The position numbers and the translations under genes are program-made. Shown one piece after another: positions 45,245 to 55,714 of a stretch of DNA of 64,000 nt. Position 1 is the first letter of the stretch; the number at the start of each line of letters is the position of its first letter. The DNA comes from Periconia sp. R9002. Its lineage: Eukaryota; Ascomycota; Dothideomycetes; Pleosporales; Periconiaceae. Below the pieces are notes generated by a model that did no database searches, was not told where the DNA came from, and saw only the letters and a list, made by a program, of their open reading frames with translations. The DNA is taken from the NCBI GenBank assembly GCA_023627715.1, contig JAMAHW010000110.1, forward strand, positions 1 through 64,000, given 5' to 3'.

Positions 45245-47103
45245 ATGGCGCCTGCATCACTTCTCGACCTCGTGTCGGCTTTGCCGACCAACGATCAATG
45301 GGGACCTCCAATTTCGACCGAGACCATGCTTGATGGTGTGCCCTATGCGCCCTACTCCAAGGCCGACAAACTGGGTCGCATGGCAGACTGGACTGAGGGC
45401 AAAGGCGGGGACAGACAAGGCCGCCAAAACTACGGAAACCGAAACTACAGAGGTAAATATTTGATTGTAGTTTCTTGATTTTGTGTTCCTTTATGTTTCG
45501 AGAGAATCATGCGAAAATGCTAATTATTGTGCCCCGCAGATCAGCAAGTGTATGGTGCGAATCAACAGACGAACCCCTTCGCTATCCAGGCCGCCGAAGA
45601 AGAAGCCACTTTCTCCGTTGTCGACAACACCCGCACATCGGCCAGGACCCGAGGCTTTGGAAGGGGCGGCGGCACCGTATTTGGCCGTGGTCGCGGTCAG
45701 CGCGGAGGTCAAGCACAGCGTGGAGGTCGTGGAACTTTCCAAAGGGTTGGTGGGCGTGGTGGCCAGCAATATGACAACCGTGGTGGACGAGGCGGAAGAG
45801 GAGGTCGACGATTCGGCTGGAGGGATGATAAACCCCAGCGCAATCGCGATGCGTCAGTTCAAGTCAAGCCTGATTGGCAAGTGCGTGAGGAGATTGATTT
45901 CGCTCGCCTGGCCAAGTTGAACTTGGCTACGGGCGATGGCGAGGACCTCGACAGCTATGGTTTTCTCTACTACTACGATCGCAGCTACGACAAGCAGCCT
46001 GGTGCTGTCACGTCTCAGCGAAAGCTCAATGTTCTCGAACGCGCTGCGTACAACGTTACCACCTCGAGCGATCCCATACTACAAGAGTTGGCCGAGAAAG
46101 ACGAGGCTACGATCTTTGCCACCGACAACATTCTCTCCATGCTCATGTGCGCCACCAAATCAGTTTACTCCTGGGATTTGGTCATCACAAAGAGGGGCAA
46201 CAAGCTCTTCCTGGACAAGCGAGAGGGATCCAACCTGGACATGGTTACTGTCAACGAGAACGCCACTGATGCGCCTCTGGAGATTTCCGAAGGCAACAAG
46301 GACTCCATCAATGCTCCTGGCGCACTAATGCTGGAGGCCACGCACATCAACAACGTTTTCCCTCTCCAGGTGGTTAATGAGTCACAGAGCCTGAAGGTGA
46401 ACATGCCACATGAGCATCCATTCTATAACGAGGAAGAAGAGAGCGACCCCCCGGCTTCCAAGGCCTACAAGTACCGAAGATTCGATCTTTCTCTAGACCA
46501 GGATGAGGAGCCTTTGAACCTCATCGTGCGAACTGAGCTTGATGCTGTAGTCAAGAACAATATCAACGGGGAGGACCAGTACATGACTATCAAAGCACTC
46601 AACGAGTTTGACAACAAGGCGCAGGGTAGCGGTGGTGCACTTGACTGGAGAACCAAGTTGGCCAGCCAGCGAGGTGCCGTTCTTGCCACGGAGATGAAGA
46701 ACAACTCTTGCAAGCTGGCGCGCTGGACAACGCAGAGTATTCTTGCCAAGGCTGACACCATGAAGCTCGGGTATGTTTCCTTCTAATCTGTCGCAATATG
46801 CTCATGCTAACATACCATAGTTTCGTCTCTCGTGTTAACCCGAAGAACAACAACGACCACGTGATCCTTGGTGTTCTGACCAACAAGCCTCGCGATTTTG
46901 CGAACCAAATGGCACTCAACCTCAACAATGGTTGGGGTATTGTCCGTACCATCGTCGACATGTGCTTGAAGATGGACGAGGGCAAGTATGTGCTTGTCAA
47001 GGACCCGAACAAGTCTATTCTCCGCCTGTACTCTGTTCCCGAGCACACCTTCGAGGAAGACGCCGATGAGGGTCAGATCCCTGAGGAGGATGCTGAGGAG
47101 TAA
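45245..47103 (+). CDS. MOE1: Eukaryotic translation initiation factor 3 subunit D
   Basis: Three exons: 45245-45452, 45540-46770 and 46821-47103 (573 aa). eIF3d is a peripheral subunit of eIF3 that binds mRNA and, in other organisms, the cap. The N-terminus has NDQWGPP and [17 protein letters not shown], both typical. An RGG-rich linker follows (about 105-165, many GRGG and RGGR units). The core includes [44 protein letters not shown], and the C-terminal [16 protein letters not shown] and [25 protein letters not shown]. It ends in an acidic tail. Moe1 is the fission yeast name. Budding yeast lacks this subunit, consistent with a filamentous ascomycete. Confidence 0.96.
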
Positions 47104-47982
47104 AGTTGAAAAGTTCCTTTCAGTTTAACATTCATGCATGTTCTTATGAAGGTCATATGGGCTGCCATGGGCGGGAAATAGAGTAAATGCGATACGATTT
47201 GAAACGTTATAATTCATACCAACCATTTCAAAAGACTGCCTTCCGTACTATTCCCATTATAGCGTTTGTGTCTGCCAAACATCTCAACATTCCTTTCGTT
47301 CAAGCTTTGTTTAACGTTGAATCTCAAAGAGGAGAGTTTATGAGGGGGATAACTTCGGTAAGTATTTTCATTCACCTCTACATGTACATGGACCCGCTGG
47401 CATTCCGCCCCCAATACTCACATGCATACCATCTGGAGACAGCCACAGAATAATCCAATGGGCCGCTCAACCACCTGAATCGTTCCCTTAGCGAGAACCA
47501 CATACATACAAGCAACGCTAAGCATCGCGACATCCTTGGCAATATCGAGTGCTCCACCATCTCCAACCATCATAGGCCATTCTACCTTTGGCTCAGAATG
47601 CGGCGTAATTCCCACAAATCACGAACCAGAACGAATCGTTTAGAATGGAATTTCGTCAGAATCAATGGAAATGCACAAGAATCGGATGTGGATGGGTGGA
47701 GAGATCTGCAGGTACTTGGGTCAATCAATCAATTAGAGCGGGTAAATGGGACAAGGATGTGGGGGAAGCTTGATTTGGGGGGATGCATGAGCTTGACGCG
47801 TCCACAATGTGCTTGAGAGAGCTCTGAAGGCGTTTGTAAGGTGGTCTCATGACGGCATAAAGGTTGTTGCGGCTTGTTTATAAAGGAGGTGGGTGGAACC
47901 GATTCTGAGCTGTCGAAGTCGAGTTTGTCCACTGCTTGATCCTGTTCGATTGCTTCTTTCAATCCAAATACGACTCCCCAAA
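47104..47982. other. Intergenic, upstream of the bicupin gene
   Basis: 879 bp between two plus-strand genes. It holds the eIF3d 3' UTR and the bicupin promoter. TTTATAAAGG at 47877-47886, about 100 bp before the bicupin ATG, could be a TATA box. Confidence 0.5.
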
Positions 47983-49638
47983 ATGAAGCTGCCGACAATC
48001 ACAGCAGCTTTGCTCTCCGCTTCGCTCGGCTCGAGTGCCATTGTCAAGCGCGATGGCTTCAAGGACGGTCAGCCAATTGACAGTACAGGCAAAGGCGCGC
48101 CAATACTAGGTACCGACAACCCATCCTCCAACAAAAACATCTCTCTCTACCTCTTCAAACAAATTTCAAACTCTCTGACGGTGATCTTAAGGCGGAACCA
48201 ACCACCAAATCGACCTCTCCAACCCCTCCAACCTCGGCGAGCAAAGCACCGACGCAGGCACAGTCCCAAACCTAAAGTGGCGCTTCTCCGACTCCAAAAC
48301 AAAGATCTTCAACGGAGGATGGGTTCGCGAGCAAGTCATCCAAGACTTGCCGCAGAGCCACGACATCGCGGCGGCTCAGCAGCACTTGAAGAAGGGCGCA
48401 ACGAGAGAGCTACACTGGCATCGAGTGGTATAACGTCCCTACCCTAACTTCATTTTTCAAGATGAGTCAAGCTGACATGAGTGCTTTCAGGCTGAATGGG
48501 GTTTCGTGTACCAAGGTCGCGTTCTCGTTTCCGCCGTAGACGAGAACGGGAAGTATCAAGTCGACGAATTGACATTTGGCGATATTTGGTACTTCCCTAA
48601 AGGACAGGCACACACGATCCACGGGCTCGATGACGAAAACGAATATCTGCTTGCCTTTGACGACGGAGACTTTGATAGGATCGGGTACGTAAAATACATA
48701 CCCATGAAACTCCCATCAATTCCCTCTTCCAAACATCCTCCCTCTCAGCAGCAGCATCATCAGTGTTGCATCTCCGATTCCAACAACCACAAAAAAACAA
48801 CCCCCCATCTGACCCCTCCACAGCACAACCTTCAACATCGACGACTGGCTCTCCAAAACCCCCAAATCCATCCTCGCGCGCAACCTCGGCGTGCCCGAAT
48901 CCACCTTCGACCAAGTCCCCAAAACAAACCCCTACATCTCCAACGGCACCGTCTCGACTTCCACCGTCACGGGCGGGAATGGCGAACTCACGGGAAACAG
49001 CTCGTACGTGTACCACACGCTCCGACACCCCGCGGAGAAGGTCCCCGGTGGAGGCGGCACGTTTTACAAGATCGATTCTACGAATTTCCCCGTGTCGACG
49101 ACGATTGCGGCGACGTTTGTTACGTTGGCGCCGGGGGGGTTGAGGGAGTTGCATTGGCATCCTACGGTATGTGTGAAGTGAGGAGTTTGGGTGGGAAGGG
49201 GAGGATGGTGATGTAGGGAATCTGATGACTGACTGACATTGGATAGGCTGAGGAGTGGCTATACTTCCACTCGGGCACCGGCCGCGCAACCGTCTTCATC
49301 GGCGCAGGAAACGCTCGTACGTTTGATTTTTCCGCGGGCGACACGGCTGTTTTCCCTGATAATAGTGGTATGTTTTCAACGTGTTTCCCTCTCCATCTCC
49401 TTTCTGTCTTGAATACTGACATGTGCCCATATCAGGACACTACATTGAAAACACGAGCACGACCAAGAACCTGACCTGGATCGAATTATACAAAGCGGAT
49501 CGCGTGGCCGACATCCCGCTGACGCAGTGGTTGGCGCTCACACCGGCGGATATCGTGGCGAACGTGTTGAAGATCCCGATCGATGTGGTGCAGAAGTTGA
49601 AGAAGGAGAAGCAGATTTTGATCAAAGGTAGCGCATAG
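47983..49638 (+). CDS. Secreted bicupin, oxalate decarboxylase/oxidase family
   Basis: Six exons: 47983-48109, 48192-48427, 48491-48684, 48824-49166, 49247-49367 and 49436-49638 (407 aa). A signal peptide (MKLPTITAALLSASLGSSA) precedes a KR site. Both cupin domains keep the Mn ligands: ELHWHRVAEW with the later His in GQAHTIHG, and ELHWHPTAEEW with GHYIEN. The second domain ends with QWLALTPADIVANVLKI. The lid loop of the first domain, DGNFSENSTF in Bacillus OxdC, reads DGDFDRIGTTF, so the Glu known to be needed for decarboxylation is absent; an intron splits this loop. Oxalate is the likely substrate by family, but oxidase rather than decarboxylase activity, or another acid, is possible. The protein is probably extracellular or in the cell wall. 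Confidence 0.88.
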
Positions 49639-49879
49639 ATCGGCTGGAACGTTTGGAAATGTGGTGGGAAGAGGGTGATGTAGATAATGCTAATACTACA
49701 TAATACTACATGTCCTTGTTTGTGCATCACATAAGAGTGTTGTTGGTAAAAACAAATGGTGAAGCTATTTTTGCATGGAAATCTGGTTCTGGATTATTTC
49801 ACATATTGTGATTCATCAGGGAGACGGCAAATGATGTATCATGGAAACGATTCTTCGCTAGCACGCCGGTGTCAAAATA

Positions 49880-50086
49880 TCCCGCACTTATAAACCACTA
49901 TAAGGACCTATAGTATAGCAACAAAAGAAATCTATTTTCTCTAATAGTAAATTTAGTAAAAGAGTACTAAAAATATACTATAGAAATACTCTCTTAGTAT
50001 CCTACTTACTATTAAGAAATCTATTATTTTAGGGGGAAGAGACCCTTAAAGAGTTGTACGTAGAGGTAAGTATTATAAGTGCGGGC
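49880..50086. mobile_element. MITE-like element with 13-bp inverted ends and TA flanks
   Basis: A perfect 13-bp inverted repeat, CCCGCACTTATAA at 49881-49893 and its complement at 50073-50085, bounds about 207 bp of very AT-rich, non-coding DNA. A TA dinucleotide lies just outside each end (49878-49879 and 50087-50088), as expected for the target duplication of Tc1/mariner-type elements. There is no transposase frame. The insertion lies in the intergenic space beyond the bicupin gene. Confidence 0.65.
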
Positions 50087-50169
50087 TATTTCTACACCCG
50101 CGTGGGCTCTCTACCTTGATATGGAAAGACTGCTAACCACAAAATTAAATGGCACCTATATCGTAGGCG

Positions 50170-50240
50170 CAAAGTCAGCTTAACTCAACCAGGGGTGATA
50201 CAATGAGTCTTAATACACCACGCCACATGGTGTCTCAATA
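50170..50240 (-). repeat. Dispersed repeat copy B, downstream of SEC9
   Basis: It shares 30 of 35 bases with the start of copy A (14427) and 15 of 17 bases in a second block around a CACCA..TGGTG hairpin. On the minus strand it carries GCTGAC followed about 20 nt later by ATAG, resembling an intron 3' end. It is in the same orientation as SEC9 transcription and about 260 bp past the SEC9 stop. Confidence 0.8.
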
Positions 50241-50500
50241 ATAAACGACTCTGTACTTGGAGTTCAACGCATCAAACATCAAAAATAAATATTCGTCATA
50301 TCTTTATTCTGCTATCTGCGCAAATACTCAAAACTTGAAACGGCATAAAAATATGCACACAACGCCCCTGAAAACCCCACAAGGCAGACAATCCTAGAGA
50401 AAACATCCACACGTCTTGGTTAGTGACAATACATGTCACTCTTACACACCACGGCGCAAATGCATTTTTTAGGTATATATACCACACCAATTCCAAGGTT

Positions 50501-51836
50501 TTAGCGGATGACTTCCAACTTCGCGCGGTTGGAAGCAATTTGGTCGTCGACGTGGTCGGTTTTCTTGGTGATGCGGTCGATGTGTTCGTTCTGCCTGGTA
50601 ACCTCTTCGCCCATAGCCCGACCAAGGTGGTTCAGTCGCTTGGCAGCGCCATGGAGAGCGTCCAAGTTGGCATCAATCTCATTTTCCATATCTTCATCTT
50701 CCGAATCAGCCTCGAATTGATATTTGGCCCGATCGGCCAGGGTTCCCCGTCCGGCTCCTCCTCCTATCGACTTGTGGGCCTGGTCGAATTCGTTTCTACG
50801 GGCAGAAGACTCCCAAGCGGCCTTTCGTGTGGCGTCTCGCTGCTCACGCTCGGCACGGTGAGTTTCCAAAACCTTTGCATCGCGCTCAGCGGCTCGGGAT
50901 GAGCTTGCTAGATACTGTTAACGAAAGTTGCAGGGAGCTAATCGAGGAGGACTTACTGAAGGGGTTTGACACATGCATAGCGAACATGGAGCGATTGACA
51001 GTCTTGAGCTCCCTCGTTTTCTCTGCAGCAATTCTGTTCTGGTTGGAAGCTAAGTCGAGATTCCTCTCCGTGTTATGAATACGCTCTCCTTGTGCCCCAA
51101 GGCGAGCCAAGGTGTCGCGACCAGTCTCTTCAGCTTGTTGTGCTAATCGAAGGGCGTTACGAGTGCTGGATACATCTTGCTGCTTCATGAATTTGATCTC
51201 ATTCTTGGTGGCGTTGATGTCTTCCTCTTCCTGCTCTTCTTCAGTGAGTTGGCGGTCTCCGTAGGCAGGTCCGCTTCCGTAGCCGCCTGGGGCACCGTAA
51301 CCTCCTGCTTGATCGCCATAGGCTCCACTCTGAGGGGCTTGGGGCTGTCGCTGCTGCACACGTTCTCGCGCATTTCCGAACAGTTGGTCGCGGCTGACAT
51401 CTTCATTTCTGCGTCAGTGACATGAATGCATGTGGCGAGATTGAACTGGCAACATACCGTCGTCTGCGGGACCCAGGCCTCCATATCCTCCCTGGCGCTG
51501 AGGAGCACCGCCCCCGCTACCATAGCGGTCACCGCCATATCCACCGCCAGAAGCATAAGAACCGCCTTGGGCACCATAGCCTCCACCTCCACCTCCCTGG
51601 TGACCATAGCCTTGACCGGGGCCCGTTACAGCAGGGCTCTTCTCTTGCCTGAAAGAATTGTTGCCGCCTGAGTATGGTGGAGGTGCGTTGGCATAAGGGT
51701 CGTTACCCGGGGGTTTCGCATAGGGATTGCTGTCTTGAGCGGCTGGGCTGGACTTTCCTTTGCGGCTACCGAAGAGGGCGGATCGGTTTGCATCGTCATC
51801 GCCGGCAGCATCTTTCTTTTTAGAGAGGAAACCCAT
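50501..51836 (-). CDS. SEC9: SNAP-25-family t-SNARE Sec9
   Basis: Three exons: 51836-51458, 51400-50957 and 50907-50501 (409 aa). Sec9 pairs with Sso and Snc SNAREs for fusion of secretory vesicles at the plasma membrane. Two Qb/Qc SNARE coiled-coil motifs are present: the first around TKNEIKFMKQQDVSSTRNALRLAQQAEETGRDTLARLGAQGERIHNTERNLD, the second at the C-terminus, DANLDALHGAAKRLNHLGRAMGEEVTRQNEHIDRITKKTDHVDDQI. The N-terminal ~125 residues are Gly/Gln/Pro-rich and disordered, longer in Gly runs than usual. There is no membrane anchor, as in other SNAP-25 proteins. The acceptor of exon 2 is an AAG; the nearer CAG would break the frame. Confidence 0.93.
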
Positions 51837-52500
51837 GGCTGTAGTGTAGGGTAGTGTAGGGTAGTCTAGGGGGTGAAAGTTAACGAGCTGTAGGTGCGCA
51901 TAAAGCTACAGGGTAGGATCATCACCCTGCAGTTTACATCCGTAAACACCTACCTGCTACTCAGTAATGTAGTGTGGGAGAGCGTATCGTCAATGAATGA
52001 AGAAGTTAGAACGGGACTTGCAGGTGCAAGACTGACAGATCGTATGCGGAAGAGAAATCTGCAGGTGTTTTGGGACGGTGAGATGGTTCAATCAACGTTT
52101 CAACAGCGGAGGCTCGTCCCTTGTGACAGGGAGGGGCCAGGGCAGGCGCGCCAACTCGACTAGTTCTAATTAGTAATAACACCCTATTGGCGGGGGCGGG
52201 GGAGGGCTACACAGCCATACTCAGCCACTACACACGCCATCCACCGACGAGTCCAGCCCTTTAATGTGTCACTGCACTGAATACCGAGTTCAAAGCCAAA
52301 AAATTCAGTCATGGCAAATTGTTCTATTCAATTACTATTTCTGGAAGCCTTCACGCAACTAGCAATTACACGCAGCCTCGTACGTTACGCATAAGCTAGC
52401 CTCGAGATAAACGAGCTGCACATGCCTCATATTCAAACTCCGACATATGCAACACGAACAAAATAAGCCGCCTTGGGGGTATCGAGACTTTCCCGCTTCA
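51837..52500. other. Intergenic, upstream of SEC9
   Basis: 664 bp between the SEC9 start and the dehydratase stop, both on the minus strand. It begins with a short tandem repeat (51841-51870). No gene was recognised. Confidence 0.5.
51841..51870. repeat. Short tandem repeat, 10-bp unit
   Basis: Three copies of GTAGTGTAGG (the last with one change) in the 5' leader or promoter of SEC9. Confidence 0.85.
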
Positions 52501-54020
52501 CTAGTGAGAAGCATCTTCTTGTTTAACTGTTCCTCGCACCTTTCGAAGATGATCCAAGGCTCCTGTCGTCCAGGAAGGTTCTTGCTCTCCGTCAAACTCA
52601 TCGCTTCTGCCCTCATCATCCGAAGGCAAAGCCTCATGCTCTTCCTTGGTCCATATCTCTGTTCCCTCGACCACTGGGAACGGTGTAAGCACGCGACTGA
52701 TATCGCCCCACCACACCTCTCCAAATCTCCGGTACCAGTCAACTGTCACCCGTAAACCATCATCAAATTCTGTTTTTTGTTTCCAACCTAATGCTGCTAA
52801 TTTAGATCCGTCTGTCGCATATCTTTGGTCGTTGAATGGGCGGTCCTCGGTGTAGTGTACTCGCTTGTCTAAGTCTTCGCTCGTGAGGTGAGGCATACCG
52901 AACATATCTAGTAGTTTGTGGCATATTTGTGTATTGGATATTTCGTCTTTGGATGCGATATTGTAGATCTGACCAATGTCACCTCGATGGAAGATGGTAT
53001 CCAATGCATCAACTATGTCTCCAGCATACACATATCGTCGCGTCGGCGATCCGTCGCCATGCACAAGTAATTTGCTCCTCCGCTGGAGCAGCATTATGAA
53101 CTTGGGGATAATTTCTATGGTTAAGTCAGAGGCTGATGGTTACGGCATGAAGGACATGTGCGTACTTTCAGGGAATTGGTGTGGCCCATAGACATTATTA
53201 CTCCGCACCGTGATAAGAGGCAGCTTGAAGCTTTTCCGATATGCACTAACCATCATCTCCGCCGCAGCCTTGCTCGCTGAATACGGATTTGTAGGTGCGA
53301 GCAAGCTCGTCTCACACAAATCCGCCGCACCAAGGGGCACGTCTCCATAGACTTCGTCGGTTGAGATGTGTATGAATCTAGTGATGCCATGCTCCCGTGA
53401 ACTCTCAAGTAGGACATGCGTTCCGTAGACGTTGGTATTGGTGAATTGGTATGAATTGCCGAAACTCAGGTCGACATGCGATTGTGCGGCGAAATGGAAG
53501 ATGGTATCGATCTTGTGCTTGCGGAGCACTCTCCTCACATCTGCAGGCAGTGTGATGTCGCCCTGCTCGAAGGTGAAGTTGGTGCGGCCATCCAAGATGC
53601 GGGTATTGTTCAGAGTCGCGCAGTAGTCGAGCTTGTCGAACGAGATGACATGGTAGTGCGGGTATGTCAGGGTCAGGTGGCGCACAAACCAGCAAGCTCT
53701 AGTACATGAAAGAGCCGTCAGTTGCGTTCTCCCTCTTCTTCAAGATTGTGACCAGTGCGACTCCGACGTACATAAAGCCTGCCCCGCCAGTGACGAGGAT
53801 GTTCTTCGCATTATCTAACGGCTCGAATTTTGTGCTCCCCGTTAAGATAGGTGCTTGTGTCCATAGATCATCGGTGAGATAGCCCCGGGGGTTTAGAATG
53901 GTCGAGTTCCTCCTGTCTGTTGCGCAATCAGCCTGGGTGACGATTTACTAGTCCGGCGGCCGTACACTTGACACCGTTGGTTTCGATGGGCGCGCAATCA
54001 GGGCTCTCGACGGCTGACAT
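52501..54020 (-). CDS. NDP-glucose 4,6-dehydratase (RmlB/UGD-like)
   Basis: Four inferred exons: 54020-53975, 53916-53772, 53698-53166 and 53114-52501 (445 aa). The extended short-chain dehydrogenase fold begins with the NAD-binding GGAGFI at 59-64. The active site has THE-type residues STDEVYGD and the catalytic YxxxK in PYSASKAAAE. SNNVYGPHQFPEKIIP and GDGSPTRRYVYAGDIVDAL are hallmark 4,6-dehydratase motifs. The first 57 residues and the last ~70 (acidic, after WWGDISRVLTPFP) are extensions beyond the usual core. It makes the 4-keto-6-deoxy sugar nucleotide on the route to NDP-rhamnose. UDP-glucose is the likely substrate in a fungus, dTDP-glucose the alternative. A partner epimerase/reductase is not in this window. 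The first exon is predicted only from frame and splice signals. Confidence 0.88.
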
Positions 54021-54541
54021 GTTATTCGTGGCCAACGCGGCGTCAGTGGATATGAGCGCCCGGAAAGTGCTTGTCGGTTGGCTGGTAAGCACATGTCGAC
54101 GGAGGTTAGAGGCATTGCCCTGTAGTAATATGTTCTCATATGGTCGATGTTCGTTTGCCGTTGCATCAATGTTCTAATGCGGTATCGCTTCCGCGAATGC
54201 TTAGTCATGATTGGATGTCACTCTCGTGGGCATGAGGACTGTGAGACAATAGCTTACACTTAACCTAAAATTAGAAACTTTTTATTAGCACTCCTAGTAC
54301 CCTGCATTGTCTTACGTAGTGGATGACTGCTGCCTATTGAGTTGGGTGAGGAGTTTATCACGGATTTGATCATAATCATCATTGACTATTTGATACTCGA
54401 GGTTCCTCAGTTCGACTGATCATCATGAGATAACCTGCTTCAGTTCAACGTTGCGAGGAAACAGAGTTATTGGATCTCTGTGTATTTCTGCCTTGATTTA
54501 CCAACAAGAGATAATTAATAAACTTATGTAGCATGCTCATC
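54021..54541. other. Intergenic
   Basis: 521 bp between two minus-strand genes. It contains the promoter of the dehydratase gene. Nothing else was recognised. Confidence 0.5.
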
Positions 54542-55714
54542 TCACCCTGGCGGTATACTGCCTATTGTAAACCCCAAGAAAGCCTTGTATAAACACTCTT
54601 TGCTGGTTTGGAAAGGTCCAGCATCCTCCAAATACGAACGATCTCTCATCTCATACTGATTCGTGAGGAATGGGAACCTACATTCGAGGAATAAGTAGAT
54701 TCTGGCTCCTATGGCAATGAAAAGGAGGAATACCAGCGCGCCTTTGACAAAGATGCGGCGTACTTCAACTTCCAGTTGATTCTCTATGTACTCCATTGCC
54801 CGTCCCAGGAGTACAGATTCGGATGGTAATTGTAGAGTGCCCTCTGCTGTTGCAGGTCTGCCTTCTCTTCTTATCCCAGTTCCTCTGAGGACTTGAGGCC
54901 TCCCTTCTGTATGCTGAGACAGCGCAAGATCTAGTGATGCTGTAGATCCATCTGGGTTTGACCTTCCGCTGCTGACTCCTGAAATGTCTGGTGAGTTCAT
55001 GCCAACTACTTGCCACCCCTCGCTTTCCCTTGCCTGATCCTCGTGTTCCTCTGACTTTTCGATTGTTGTTCTGAGCTCAGCGCAGATCCTGTCAGCTTCT
55101 TCTATAGGGATCCACTTTGTGGCGTCGTTCAGCGATTCTTCCATCTCTCTGCAGATCTGGTTGACTGCTTGTAAAGCTGGCTGCCATTTCTCTAGAACCT
55201 TGGCAAAAAATGGTGTCCAGAACTGTTGGACGGGGTTTTCCTCGATTGGTTGAGAGATCATATAGAGGTCCAGTTCTTGATCCATAATACCAGCATTTCT
55301 GACATCATGCTTGTCAGCACACCAATTTTTCCCGCATGATTGTATGCAATCGAGAAGTTGTGCCCAATTTTCATGGAATTTTGGGTCGATATTCCATATT
55401 TTGTCGGCTTGATATCCGTGATTGAAGACCGTCTCAGATAAGGAGAAGATTCGCATTATGATTGCGTCTTTGGCATTCAACCTTTCGATGTCTTCCGCAC
55501 TTAGCTCATCCATTCCGAAGTATTGGTATTCGATGTGATCATCCTCCCCTTCGGTTGTATCGAGCTCATGATGATGTATTGACTCAACGGTTGCGTGCAT
55601 CATGGTACGTATGCACTTGAGATGGCCGAGCGAAATATGTAGAGACTTGTAATCGAAGGGTTCATTGAAAATAAGAGCCTGTTTGCCTGCTGTTTGAAAC
55701 GAAATTCTGCTCAT
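54542..55714 (-). CDS. Unrecognised protein with a C-terminal membrane helix
   Basis: Open frame of 390 aa from the ATG at 55714. The body is hydrophilic and mostly helical in appearance, with Cys residues at CIQSCGKNWC. A Ser/Gly-rich linker lies at about 240-290. One strong membrane helix follows near residue 325-345 (GALVFLLFIAIGARIYLFLEC), leaving a ~40-residue tail. An upstream exon is possible: 56114-56024 encodes MTAIISNTTSFSGLIAKPEAF and, if spliced to an acceptor near 55692, continues in frame into GKQALIFNEPF. That intron would be about 330 nt, unusually long here. No domain was recognised. Flanks are AT-rich and gene-poor, so it may be a lineage-restricted gene. Confidence 0.65.
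   Translation of the reverse strand: MSRISFQTAGKQALIFNEPFDYKSLHISLGHLKCIRTMMHATVESIHHHELDTTEGEDDHIEYQYFGMDELSAEDIERLNAKDAIIMRIFSLSETVFNHGYQADKIWNIDPKFHENWAQLLDCIQSCGKNWCADKHDVRNAGIMDQELDLYMISQPIEENPVQQFWTPFFAKVLEKWQPALQAVNQICREMEESLNDATKWIPIEEADRICAELRTTIEKSEEHEDQARESEGWQVVGMNSPDISGVSSGRSNPDGSTASLDLALSQHTEGRPQVLRGTGIRREGRPATAEGTLQLPSESVLLGRAMEYIENQLEVEVRRIFVKGALVFLLFIAIGARIYLFLECRFPFLTNQYEMRDRSYLEDAGPFQTSKECLYKAFLGFTIGSIPPG

Larger units (their letters stand above)
49639..50500. other. AT-rich intergenic region with two repeat elements
   Basis: 862 bp between the bicupin (+) and SEC9 (-) stop codons. It carries a MITE-like element (49880-50086) and a dispersed repeat (50170-50240), listed separately. 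No coding exon was recognised. The stretch at 49.9-50.05 kb is the most AT-rich in the window that I noticed. Confidence 0.65.
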
